Positions 5,765-11,991 of a stretch of DNA of 12,402 bases are shown one piece after another. How positions within the stretch are numbered: position 1 is the stretch's first letter; each line of letters opens with the position of its first letter. Origin of the DNA: Acidobacteriota bacterium (lineage in GTDB: Bacteria > Acidobacteriota > Terriglobia > Terriglobales > Acidobacteriaceae); NCBI GenBank assembly GCA_019510535.1, contig JAEKKE010000344.1:1-12402 (forward strand), read 5' to 3'. The notes under the pieces were generated by a model. That model had not been told where the DNA came from. It saw only the letters and a list, made by a program, of their open reading frames with translations, and made no database searches. Made by a program: the position numbers and the translations under genes.

Positions 5765-6055
5765 TCAGGCCTGGGGCGGGGCCTCATAGGGCGAAGGCGG
5801 TGGTGGCGGATATCCGGCGGTTGCGTATGCCGGGACGACCGGCGTCTTCCACGGTGAGAAGGCCAGGACATACAGCATCACGAGGTTCGCCAGCGGCACC
5901 ACCATCAGAAACGAAAGCGCAGGCGCCATGCCGGCTTTCTTGAAGATCTGCCAGAAGGGAACGATGATGATGGCCGCACCGATGATCCAGCACATAAGGA
6001 TCACAGGGGCCATCAGGGCGAAGAGTGCAGATGGATCGGGATTACCAGAATTCAT
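5765..6055 (-). CDS. Small membrane protein, PFWQIFKK type, Pro-rich tail (96 aa)
   Basis: Paralog of the downstream 66-residue protein. Helices lie at about 11-32 and 47-66, separated by VPFWQIFKKAGMAP (32-45), which carries the conserved PFWQIFKK box. It ends in a proline-rich tail, GYPPPPPSPYEAPPQA (81-96), absent from its sibling. The tail is probably cytosolic or periplasmic and unstructured. The ATG at 6055 is the first usable start; AGGAAAG lies 14 bases upstream, a bit far. A good sigma70-like promoter at 6090-6118 drives it, and the 66-residue gene follows, so the two likely form an operon. The function is not known; membrane location is a safe inference. Confidence 0.75.
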   Translation of the reverse strand: MNSGNPDPSALFALMAPVILMCWIIGAAIIIVPFWQIFKKAGMAPALSFLMVVPLANLVMLYVLAFSPWKTPVVPAYATAGYPPPPPSPYEAPPQA

Positions 6056-6089
6056 GCCAGCTCAACTCGCTTTCCTGAAGATGTGTGCC

Positions 6090-6118
6090 ACTGTAGATGC
6101 TTTCCGGTGGTCTGCCAA
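6090..6118 (-). promoter_or_regulatory. Sigma70-like promoter of the small membrane-protein operon
   Basis: On the minus strand TTGGCA (6113-6118), a 17-base spacer and TACAGT (6090-6095) match the sigma70 consensus at five and four of six positions. A start near 6083 gives a leader of about 28 bases before the ATG at 6055. It sits just past the ispF terminator, as expected for an independent unit. Confidence 0.6.
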
Positions 6119-6128
6119 ATGAAAAAAG

Positions 6129-6156
6129 CGAAGGGCGTCCCGCGGGACGCCCTTCG
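6129..6156 (-). terminator. Intrinsic terminator of ispF
   Basis: A perfect 28-base palindrome with arms CGAAGGGCGTCCCG and its complement. On the minus strand it is followed by CTTTTTTC, a proper T-tract. It starts 18 bases after the ispF TAG. The steep GC arms make this the most convincing minus-strand terminator in the window. Confidence 0.88.
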
Positions 6157-6174
6157 TTTGAATACCAGGGAAGA

Positions 6175-6777
6175 CTAGGTCAGATCGTCGGCATCGAAAG
6201 CCGGCTTGCGGCCCAGGGCGCGGGTATCGTGGACTTCGATGCCGTCCACCAGGTTCTTCACGGCGGCGTCGACATCGTCTTCCACGGCGATGGCGAGTTT
6301 GCCTTCGGGGGTCTTGACCTCTTCCAGCAGAACGGTCGCGTGGGCGACCGCGACTCCGTCCTGGTTCAGGCCTTCAGGAGTTTTGGCCTTGATGCCGACA
6401 TCACGCGGCGAGACGCCGAGGAGTTCGGCGACGCGGGCGCGCATGTCTCCGGCGATAGGAACGATTTTGGGTTTAGCCAGCACCAGCACGGTATCGATGT
6501 TCACGATGCGATAGCCGGCAGCGGCTACCTCTTCCAGTGCGGTGCGCAGAAAGATGTCTGAAGCCGCGCCCTTCCAGCGCGCATCGCTCGGAGGAAAGAA
6601 GGTGCCGATGTCTCCGGCGGAGACTGCTCCAAGCAGGGCGTCCGTGATGGCGTGCAAGAGTACGTCACCATCCGAGTGCCCGGCCAGGCCTTCCGGAGAG
6701 TCGATCGGCAGACCGCCGATGATTAGGGGAACGCCGGGTTTAAAGGCGTGAGAATCGAAGCCGTAACCAATTCGCAT
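6175..6777 (-). CDS. ispF: 2-C-methyl-D-erythritol 2,4-cyclodiphosphate synthase
   Basis: Cyclises CDP-ME 2-phosphate to MEcPP with loss of CMP, in the MEP isoprenoid pathway. Metal ligands are Asp8 and His10 (GFDSHAF) and His42 in GHSDGDVLLHAITDALLGA (33-51). DIGTFFPP (56-63) and KAKTPEGL with Glu135 complete the active-site signature. The start is the ATG at 6777, because MRIGYGFDSH is the family's normal N-terminus; the frame stays open upstream but runs antisense to ispD. The protein is 200 residues, whereas IspF is usually near 160. About 45 extra C-terminal residues (156-200), acidic and ending FDADDLT, follow the last family strand. No Shine-Dalgarno is visible. It is divergent from ispD, the enzyme two steps earlier, across 54 bases; the terminator lies at 6129-6156. 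Confidence 0.93.
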   Translation of the reverse strand: MRIGYGFDSHAFKPGVPLIIGGLPIDSPEGLAGHSDGDVLLHAITDALLGAVSAGDIGTFFPPSDARWKGAASDIFLRTALEEVAAAGYRIVNIDTVLVLAKPKIVPIAGDMRARVAELLGVSPRDVGIKAKTPEGLNQDGVAVAHATVLLEEVKTPEGKLAIAVEDDVDAAVKNLVDGIEVHDTRALGRKPAFDADDLT

Positions 6778-6831
6778 GCAAGCACCAGCATAAATGCACC
6801 GGGCGGACGCGATATACTCGCGTCCTGATAT
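6778..6831. promoter_or_regulatory. Shared ispF-ispD divergent promoter region
   Basis: 54 bases hold the control of both genes. TATACT (6813-6818) lies 13 bases before the ispD ATG; on the minus strand TATGCT (6787-6792) lies nine bases before the ispF ATG. Neither gene has a Shine-Dalgarno. If these are -10 elements, both messages have leaders of only a few bases. No good -35 was found for either. Confidence 0.45.
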
Positions 6832-7533
6832 ATGCGAGTCTTTGTCATTCTTCCAGCGGCCGGAATCGGCACGCGCATGGCGGCGGCGGGAGCTGCCGGT
6901 CCCAAACAATTTCTGGAGCTGGGCGGCCAGCCGATCCTGATTCACAGCCTGAAGGCCTTCGCCGGAGTTGCGGAGGTCACTGAGATCCTGGTCGCGGTGC
7001 GGCCGCAGGAGATGAAGCGTGTCCACCAGCAGGTAGCCGCGGCAGGTCTCAACGGCCGCGTGCGGGTGGTGGAAGGCGGAGAAAATCGCCAGGGATCGGT
7101 CGCCAACGCCTTGGCTGCGCTGGATTGTGCCGACGATGACATTGTGCTGGTGCACGATGCTGTGCGCCCGCTGATCGACGGACACACCATCGAACGCACC
7201 ATTGCGGCGATTCAAAAGCATGGAGCGGCCATCGTCGGCGTGCCGGCCATCGACACCATCAAGCAGGTGGAACGTACCGCCGACGGAGCGATTATTACCG
7301 GCACCATTCCGCGTGAGTTGATTGTGCAGGCGCAGACGCCGCAGGGAGCCACGGCGGCCCAGTTGCGGAGGGCCTTTGCGGAGGCCAACGCAGATGGCTT
7401 CAGCGGAACCGATGAGGCGAGCGTGCTGGAACGTGCCGGGATGGAAGTCGCTGTGGTGGCGGGATCACCGCGGAATTTCAAGATTACGCAGCCTGGCGAC
7501 CTGGAGCTGGCAGAGTTTTATTTGAAGCATTAG
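6832..7533 (+). CDS. ispD: 2-C-methyl-D-erythritol 4-phosphate cytidylyltransferase
   Basis: Joins MEP and CTP to give CDP-ME, the third MEP-pathway enzyme. The 233-residue length is typical. The nucleotide-binding N-terminus is PAAGIGTRMAAAGAAGPKQF (8-27), with Arg15 and Lys25 in the conserved positions. HDAVRP (108-113), TDEASVLE (193-200) and GSPRNFKITQPGDL (211-224) are family signatures. The ATG at 6832 places five residues before PAAG, as usual, but has no ribosome binding site; TATACT 13 bases upstream hints at a near-leaderless message. The gene is divergent from ispF rather than fused or followed by it as in many bacteria. Its 3' end faces the GNAT gene across a family B repeat. Confidence 0.94.
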   Translation: MRVFVILPAAGIGTRMAAAGAAGPKQFLELGGQPILIHSLKAFAGVAEVTEILVAVRPQEMKRVHQQVAAAGLNGRVRVVEGGENRQGSVANALAALDCADDDIVLVHDAVRPLIDGHTIERTIAAIQKHGAAIVGVPAIDTIKQVERTADGAIITGTIPRELIVQAQTPQGATAAQLRRAFAEANADGFSGTDEASVLERAGMEVAVVAGSPRNFKITQPGDLELAEFYLKH

Positions 7534-7546
7534 GGCTATCGATTCC

Positions 7547-7722
7547 GGTGGGAGCAGCGGGCTTCAGCCCGCTGATTTGGAGTTGAAATTAAATGGGCTT
7601 TTAGCCCTGGGCTTTTGTGCTCAACGCCACAAAAAGCCCAGGGCTAAAGCCCCAATCCATAGTTAGGCCGCCAACCGAGGGCTGAAGCCCTCGGCTCCCA
7701 CCCGGTTCGCGCGTAGCGCGAA
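7547..7722. repeat. Family B four-hairpin repeat, copy 2 (BIME-like)
   Basis: Same plan as 3599-3773: ends GGTGGGAGC (7547-7555) and GCTCCCACC (7694-7702), 156 bases apart versus 155 in copy 1. HP1 is CAGCGGGC-TTCA-GCCCGCTG (7555-7574). HP2 is a near-perfect arm pair of about 26 bases around GGGCTTTTAGCCCTGGGC, with the left arm at about 7594-7619 and the right at about 7628-7654. HP3 is CCGAGGGC-TGAA-GCCCTCGG (7675-7694). HP4 is TTCGCGC-GTA-GCGCGAA (7706-7722). Loops TTCA and TGAA are conserved while stems differ by paired changes. It lies between the convergent ispD and GNAT genes. Nothing else is evident up to 7801. Confidence 0.86.
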
Positions 7723-7801
7723 TGGTCTCTCATAGCCGCAAGGAATGGGTCGAAAAGCAGATCCGTGCGGAATGACAACTAAAAAACAGTTTGCTGGCTC
7801 G

Positions 7802-8257
7802 TTACAGGTGAAGCATCATCTCCGTTGTTCCGGTGAAGCCCATCTTTTCGTAGATGGGTTTTCCCATCCGTGAGGCGTGGAGCGAGAGCAGGCGGCAGCC
7901 ACGGCTCCGCGTCGCTTCGATGGCGAGCTCGACCAGTTTCCGTGCCAGACCATGGCCGCGATGGGCCGGGTCCACGAACACATTGAGCAGATAAGGGCGC
8001 AGCGGCACGGGGTCCAGGAAGTGCGGCGGCCACTGCATCCACCAGATTCCCGCGCCGGCGATAGGACGGCCATCGAGCTCGACGATCCATCCGGTGTATT
8101 CGCCGGACTCGAGCCGCGGTCTGACCCAGGGTTCGAAGTTCGCGCGCACGGTGGCACGGACCGCTTCGTCTCCCTGGCCGGAGTCGGCGAACATGCGCTG
8201 GCGATGTTCCGCGATGAGGGCAGCGTCTGCTGGCGTGGCGGGACGGGTTTGGAACAT
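7802..8257 (-). CDS. GNAT family N-acetyltransferase
   Basis: A 151-residue single GNAT domain that transfers an acetyl group from acetyl-CoA to an unknown amine. Motif A, the acetyl-CoA pyrophosphate loop, is VDPAHRGHGLARKLVELAI (95-113), containing R/Q-x-x-G-x-G/A as RGHGLA. The C-terminal MGKPIYEKMGF (131-141) is the usual end-of-fold signature. TRPATPADAALIAEHR at 4-19 is a typical first strand and helix, so the ATG at 8257 is chosen; the longer open frame adds an Arg/Pro-rich stretch that overlaps tilS on the opposite strand. It is divergent from tilS with 20 bases between start codons. The substrate cannot be predicted. There is no obvious intrinsic terminator after the TAA; the family B element lies about 80 bases beyond. 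Confidence 0.85.
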   Translation of the reverse strand: MFQTRPATPADAALIAEHRQRMFADSGQGDEAVRATVRANFEPWVRPRLESGEYTGWIVELDGRPIAGAGIWWMQWPPHFLDPVPLRPYLLNVFVDPAHRGHGLARKLVELAIEATRSRGCRLLSLHASRMGKPIYEKMGFTGTTEMMLHL

Positions 8258-8277
8258 AACGTATTGATAATGGAACG
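8258..8277. promoter_or_regulatory. 20-base GNAT-tilS divergent gap
   Basis: The gap contains GATAAT (8266-8271) on the plus strand, six bases before the tilS ATG. On the minus strand the same AT-rich block gives ATTATC/TATCAA before the GNAT ATG. Any promoters must overlap the opposing coding region. A -10 at 8266 would make the tilS message leaderless. No Shine-Dalgarno is obvious for either gene. Confidence 0.35.
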
Positions 8278-9330
8278 ATGGCTGAAGGTGCACTGAATTT
8301 GAACGGCAGTCTTTTCCGGGTGGGCGAACGGGTCGCCGTCGGCGTCTCGGGCGGGGCGGACTCGGTGGCATTGCTGCTCGCTCTTGCCGACCGGAGAGCG
8401 GATCTGGGCATCGGTCTCAGCGCTGTGCATGTGGAGCATGGGATTCGCGGAGCAGAGGGAGAGGCCGATGCCGCCTTTGTGCTGCAGCTCTGCGAGCGGC
8501 TCGGGATTCCGGTGACTGCGGAGCGAGTTGATGTGCCGGCGAGGGTGGAGCAGGAAAAGGAGTCCATCGAGGAGGCTGCCCGCACCCTGCGGTACCAGGT
8601 CTTCTCCCGGCTGGATGTCGATGGGGTTGCTACAGCACATACTCAGGACGACCAGGCGGAGACGGTGCTCATGAAGCTGCTGCGCGGCGCCTGGACGGAG
8701 GGCCTCGGAGCTATTTCGCCAGTGGTCACCGGCAAACCTTCCGAGCTCGGGCCCAGGATCATCCGTCCCATGCTGGGTGTCTCCCGGGCGGAGGTGGAGG
8801 CGTTTTTGCGGGCACGCGGCCAGGAGTGGAGGGAAGATTCGACCAACCGGTCCCTCGATCTGACCCGTAACCGTGTCCGGCACGAGGTGATGCCGCTGCT
8901 GCGTCAGTTCAACCCGCAGATTACGCCAGCTCTGGCCCAGGTGGCGGAGCTGGCCCGCGCCGAGGAGGAGTTCTGGGCCGGGGAGCTGGCGAGGCTTCTG
9001 CCGGGGCTGGTTCTGCCCGGGACGCCGGTCCGGGGTGGGGGCCGCAGTTCTGAGACAGCCCCAGGAGCCGGTGCGGTCGCCGTCGAAATTGAACGGCTGC
9101 GGCCGCTTTCGCTGGCGGCGCGGCGGCGGGTGCTGCGGGGGGCAGCGGCAGGGTTGGGATGCCGGCTCAGCTTCGTGGAGACGGCAAAGTTGCTGGCGAT
9201 GTGCGGTCTGGCGGGGGAGGGGTGGGCTCCGGATCCCACCGTCTCGGCAAAGCCGGGGGCTCAACTTCACCTGCCGGGCGGTTTACGAGCCCGCAGAACT
9301 GCCCGGGAGCTGCAACTGTCCCGGATCTGA
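8278..9330 (+). CDS. tilS: tRNA(Ile)-lysidine synthase
   Basis: Adds lysine to cytidine 34 of the CAU-anticodon tRNA-Ile, using ATP, so that it reads AUA. The PP-loop motif is VSGGADSVALLLAL (23-36). The adenine and tRNA-contact segments HVEHGIRG, ATAHTQDDQAETVLMKLLRG and RPMLGVSRAEVEAFL follow, then WREDSTN and TRNRVRHEVMPLL, all standard for the catalytic half. At 350 residues it is shorter than E. coli TilS (about 430); the C-terminal region after about 220 is Arg/Gly/Pro-rich and only loosely family-like. The ATG at 8278 is the only sensible start. ftsH follows 137 bases later on the same strand, a common arrangement in bacteria (often with hpt between, absent here). Confidence 0.92.
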   Translation: MAEGALNLNGSLFRVGERVAVGVSGGADSVALLLALADRRADLGIGLSAVHVEHGIRGAEGEADAAFVLQLCERLGIPVTAERVDVPARVEQEKESIEEAARTLRYQVFSRLDVDGVATAHTQDDQAETVLMKLLRGAWTEGLGAISPVVTGKPSELGPRIIRPMLGVSRAEVEAFLRARGQEWREDSTNRSLDLTRNRVRHEVMPLLRQFNPQITPALAQVAELARAEEEFWAGELARLLPGLVLPGTPVRGGGRSSETAPGAGAVAVEIERLRPLSLAARRRVLRGAAAGLGCRLSFVETAKLLAMCGLAGEGWAPDPTVSAKPGAQLHLPGGLRARRTARELQLSRI

Positions 9331-9418
9331 ACATCGTTACCTCCGACCGAAGTTGCAGAAACTTCCCCTGAAAGGGGAGGCCGAATCGTTAATGCTGGGA
9401 GTATTTCTGTGAAACGTG

Positions 9419-9453
9419 TCCGGCTGGTTTAGCTTCCAGGCGAAGCAGCCGGA
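9419..9453 (+). promoter_or_regulatory. Two-tier stem-loop in the ftsH leader
   Basis: The outer stem TCCGGCT/AGCCGGA (9419-9425/9447-9453) is perfect. The inner stem GCTTC/GAAGC (9432-9436/9442-9446) has a CAGGC loop, with a six-base bulge on the 5' side. It ends one base before the Shine-Dalgarno AGAGGA (9455-9460). This position suggests translational control or mRNA protection. A further 6-bp dyad, GAAGTT-GCAGA-AACTTC, and a CCCC/GGGG pair lie upstream at about 9349-9377. No CIRCE or recognisable heat-shock promoter was seen. Confidence 0.5.
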
Positions 9454-9467
9454 AAGAGGAACCGGAT

Positions 9468-11384
9468 TTGAATTCAACTGTTAAAACCGTCCTGATCTGG
9501 GTATTCATGATCACCTGCCTCGTGATTCTTTGGCAGTTCGTGGTCAAGGGAACAGGCATCGGACATGACACAACCATCTCCCTGAGTCAGTTGTTGAATG
9601 ATGCCGAACAAGGCAAGATCTCTGACGTAGTGGTCAACGGCACGGAAGTGACCGGACATTACCGAGACAACAAGGACCAGTTCCATACCACCATTCCGGC
9701 CAACTATCCGGACATGTACAAGTCGCTGCGTGATCACGGTGTCGCCATCACGGTGAAGGATCAGCAGTCGAATGCATGGCTTGGCCTGTTGATCCAGATC
9801 GCTCCCTTCGCGCTGATTCTGAGTTTGTGGTTCTTCCTCCTGCGCCAGATGCAGTCGGGCGGCAACAAGGCCCTCAGCTTCGGCAAAAGCCGCGCCCGTC
9901 TGCTGAGCATGCAGCAGAAGAAGGTGACGTTCAAAGATGTCGCCGGCGTGGACGAAGCCAAGGAAGAGCTGAAGGAGATCATCGAATTCCTGCGCGAAGC
10001 GCAGAAGTTCCAGCGCCTGGGTGGCCGTATCCCCAAGGGCGTGCTCCTCGTCGGACCTCCGGGAACCGGTAAGACCCTGCTGGCGCGCGCAGTCGCCGGC
10101 GAAGCCAACGTTCCGTTCTTCTCCATCTCCGGTTCAGACTTCGTTGAGATGTTCGTCGGTGTGGGCGCCAGCCGCGTCCGCGACCTCTTCGAACAGGGCA
10201 AGAAGAACGCTCCCTGCATCATCTTCATCGACGAGATCGACGCTGTCGGCCGTCACCGCGGCGCGGGTCTGGGCGGCGGACACGATGAGCGTGAGCAGAC
10301 GCTGAACCAGCTTCTCGTCGAGATGGACGGCTTTGAGTCCAACGACGGCGTGATCCTGGTGGCTGCCACCAACCGTCCTGATGTTCTTGACCCGGCGCTG
10401 CTGCGTCCCGGCCGTTTCGACCGCCGCGTGATCGTGGGCCGTCCGGACGTCCGTGGCCGCGAGGAAGTGCTTCGCGTTCACTCCAAGAAGGTTCCTCTGG
10501 CTGAGGACGTTGACCTGAACATCCTGGCTCGTGGGACACCGGGCTTCTCCGGCGCTGACCTGGCAAACATGGTCAATGAGGCTGCGCTGATCGCTGCCCG
10601 TAACAATCGCAAGGCCGTACACATGTACGACTTTGAGGTTGCCAAGGACAAGGTCCTGATGGGCGCCGAGCGCAAGTCGATGCTGCTAACCGACGAAGAG
10701 AAGAAGGTCACGGCGTATCACGAAGCCGGCCATGCCCTGGTCGCCGCCATGCGTGAGCATGCTGACCCGCTGCACAAGGTCACCATCATCCCGCGCGGTA
10801 TGGCTCTGGGTGTGACCATGCAGATTCCTGAGGAAGACAAGCACACCGTCACCAAGGACTACCTGGAGACGCAGCTTGCCATCCTGATGGGCGGCCGCTG
10901 CGCCGAGGAGATCTTCCTCAAGAAGATGACCACCGGCGCCGGCAACGACATCGAGCGTTCCTCTGATCTGGCTCGCCGCATGGTCTGCGAGTACGGTATG
11001 TCGAATCTCGGTCCGCTGACCTTTGGTAAGAAGGAAGAGCAGATCTTCCTCGGCCGCGAGATCGCACAGCACCGCGACTTCTCTGACGATACCGCCAGGC
11101 AGATCGACGGTGAGGTTCGTAACTTCGTCGATGCGGGTTACAAGTCGGCGTACTCGATCCTGGAAAATAACCAGGACATCATGCACCGCATGGCGCAGGC
11201 CCTGCTGGAGCGTGAGACGATCGACGCACAGGAGATCCGCCTGATCATCGAAGGCAAGGATCTGCCTCCGTCGAAGTCGGCCCTGGCCCACGCGGACTCG
11301 AACACTGCGGATACGCAGAAGGTCCTGAAGCCCGAGAGCGGCCGCGCTCCTGGCTTTGGCGACAGCCGTCCGAGCCCCGCATAA
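9468..11384 (+). CDS. ftsH: ATP-dependent zinc metalloprotease FtsH
   Basis: Hexameric inner-membrane AAA+ protease that degrades membrane and short-lived cytosolic proteins; in Gram-negatives it often controls LPS synthesis through LpxC. It has 638 residues: TM helix at about 7-25, periplasmic part to about 103, and a second TM at about 104-126. The AAA domain carries Walker A GPPGTGKT (196-203), Walker B IIFIDEID (251-258), pore motif FVGVGA (229-234) and SRH TNRPDVLDPALLRPGRFDR (301-319). The protease domain has HEAGH (418-422) and the third zinc ligand Asp494. The start codon is TTG at 9468, supported by AGAGGA seven bases upstream and the usual MNSTVKTV beginning. It follows tilS; a stem-loop abuts its ribosome binding site and a strong terminator follows. 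Confidence 0.97.
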   Translation: MNSTVKTVLIWVFMITCLVILWQFVVKGTGIGHDTTISLSQLLNDAEQGKISDVVVNGTEVTGHYRDNKDQFHTTIPANYPDMYKSLRDHGVAITVKDQQSNAWLGLLIQIAPFALILSLWFFLLRQMQSGGNKALSFGKSRARLLSMQQKKVTFKDVAGVDEAKEELKEIIEFLREAQKFQRLGGRIPKGVLLVGPPGTGKTLLARAVAGEANVPFFSISGSDFVEMFVGVGASRVRDLFEQGKKNAPCIIFIDEIDAVGRHRGAGLGGGHDEREQTLNQLLVEMDGFESNDGVILVAATNRPDVLDPALLRPGRFDRRVIVGRPDVRGREEVLRVHSKKVPLAEDVDLNILARGTPGFSGADLANMVNEAALIAARNNRKAVHMYDFEVAKDKVLMGAERKSMLLTDEEKKVTAYHEAGHALVAAMREHADPLHKVTIIPRGMALGVTMQIPEEDKHTVTKDYLETQLAILMGGRCAEEIFLKKMTTGAGNDIERSSDLARRMVCEYGMSNLGPLTFGKKEEQIFLGREIAQHRDFSDDTARQIDGEVRNFVDAGYKSAYSILENNQDIMHRMAQALLERETIDAQEIRLIIEGKDLPPSKSALAHADSNTADTQKVLKPESGRAPGFGDSRPSPA

Positions 11385-11385
11385 G

Positions 11386-11400
11386 TTCCTGATACAGGAA
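11386..11400 (+). other. Small dyad after the ftsH stop
   Basis: TTCCTG-ATA-CAGGAA begins two bases after the TAA, just before the main terminator. The 6-bp stem has no T-tract, so it may only help stabilise the 3' end. Confidence 0.35.
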
Positions 11401-11404
11401 ATCG

Positions 11405-11430
11405 AAAGGCCACCCTTCGGGGTGGCCTTT
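11405..11430 (+). terminator. Intrinsic terminator of ftsH (UUCG loop)
   Basis: A perfect 11-bp stem AAAGGCCACCC/GGGTGGCCTTT (11405-11415/11420-11430) is capped by the stable tetraloop TTCG and followed by TCGTTT. The A-run opposite makes it potentially bidirectional. It lies 20 bases past the ftsH stop. Confidence 0.92.
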
Positions 11431-11447
11431 TCGTTTAGCTTGAAGGC

Positions 11448-11804
11448 ATGCTGACGCGTCCCCGAGTTCTGTTGCATCTTGAAGGTGCGGCCATTTTGGC
11501 GGTTGCCCTGTTCTGCTACCAACAGATCCATGCGAGCTGGCTGCTCTTCGGTCTGCTCTTCCTTGTGCCTGATCTCTCGATGATTGGTTTTGCCGCGGGA
11601 GCACGCGTTGGAGCAGCGGCGTACAACTTCTTTCATACGGAGGTGCTGCCTGTTCTGCTTGCCATCGTGGCTGCCTGGGCGCACCATCCGCGCGTTTTGG
11701 CGATTGCGCTGATCTGGGTCAGCCACATCGGCTTTGACCGCCTGCTGGGGTATGGGTTGAAGTACCCCACGCGCTTCAAGGACACGCATCTGCAGCGTCT
11801 GTAG
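11448..11804 (+). CDS. DUF4260 family membrane protein
   Basis: A 118-residue, mostly hydrophobic protein with about four membrane segments (roughly 10-28, 31-50, 63-79, 83-101). It carries the marks of DUF4260 as I recall that family: LEGAAILAVALFCY near the start, VPDLSMIGFAAGARVGAAAYN (split at 40-60), then IWVSHIGFDRLLGYGLKY (89-106) and a final THLQRL. The conserved Asp, His, Asp-Arg and Gly-Tyr-Gly-Leu-Lys-Tyr residues suggest a functional site near the membrane, but no activity is known. The start ATG has GAAGG only one base upstream, too close for a normal Shine-Dalgarno. Only 17 bases separate it from the ftsH terminator, so its promoter must overlap that region or expression must rely on readthrough. 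Confidence 0.82.
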   Translation: MLTRPRVLLHLEGAAILAVALFCYQQIHASWLLFGLLFLVPDLSMIGFAAGARVGAAAYNFFHTEVLPVLLAIVAAWAHHPRVLAIALIWVSHIGFDRLLGYGLKYPTRFKDTHLQRL

Positions 11805-11851
11805 TAGATGCGAGGCGGTATCAAGAAATTTCAAGAACGCAAGACTGCATG

Positions 11852-11944
11852 AATATAGAACGGGCCTTCAGCCCTCCAACTCTTTCTGGACTCGCTACCT
11901 GGGGCGTTGCCCCAGGCTGATATAGAACGCGCCTTCAGCGCTCC
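11852..11944. repeat. Family C three-hairpin repeat
   Basis: Two direct copies of TATAGAACGsGCCTTCAGCsCTCC (s is G or C) at 11854-11877 and 11921-11944 flank a perfect hairpin CCTGGGGC-GTT-GCCCCAGG (11898-11916). Each direct copy is itself a small hairpin: GGGC-CTTCA-GCCC in the first and GCGC-CTTCA-GCGC in the second, a paired change. It fills most of the gap between the DUF4260 gene and lptE. The CTTCAGC loop resembles hairpin HP1 of family B. Confidence 0.8.
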
Positions 11945-11985
11945 GAAGTGGCAAGTAAAAAGAGTGGATACCTTTTGATTCTGCG

Positions 11986-11991
11986 TACACT
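11986..11991 (+). promoter_or_regulatory. Candidate lptE -10 hexamer
   Basis: TACACT lies nine bases before the lptE ATG, within an AT-richer stretch that starts after the family C repeat. No -35 fits at 16-18 bases, and no Shine-Dalgarno precedes the ATG. A start here would give a leader of about two or three bases. Confidence 0.35.

Noticed and set aside
5713..5871. N-terminal extension of the 66-residue membrane protein
   Set aside because: The added part is Arg/Pro-rich, overlaps the 96-residue gene in another frame, and is followed by an ATG with a better ribosome binding site.
6778..7221. N-terminal extension of the ispF frame
   Set aside because: The extra 148 residues are antisense to ispD and precede MRIGYGFDSH, which is the normal IspF start.
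7775..7801. AACT-AAAAAAC-AGTT as a GNAT terminator
   Set aside because: Four-base AT-rich arms without GC pairs are too weak for an intrinsic terminator, despite the T-run on the minus strand.
8258..8371. N-terminal extension of the GNAT protein
   Set aside because: It overlaps the tilS start region antisense, is Arg/Pro-rich, and the GNAT fold begins right after the ATG at 8257.
7816..9270. 484-codon minus-strand open frame
   Set aside because: Antisense to tilS and out of frame with the GNAT gene; Pro/Arg/His-rich and without family resemblance.
9331..9467. CIRCE or heat-shock promoter upstream of ftsH
   Set aside because: No TTAGCACTC-N9-GAGTGCTAA and no convincing alternative-sigma -35/-10 pair at correct spacing were found.
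10686..11834. 382-codon minus-strand open frame
   Set aside because: Antisense to the ftsH protease domain and the DUF4260 gene; no recognisable domain.
11821..11837. Direct repeat TCAAGAA-ATT-TCAAGAA
   Set aside because: Two seven-base copies in AT-rich intergenic DNA; too short to claim a binding site.
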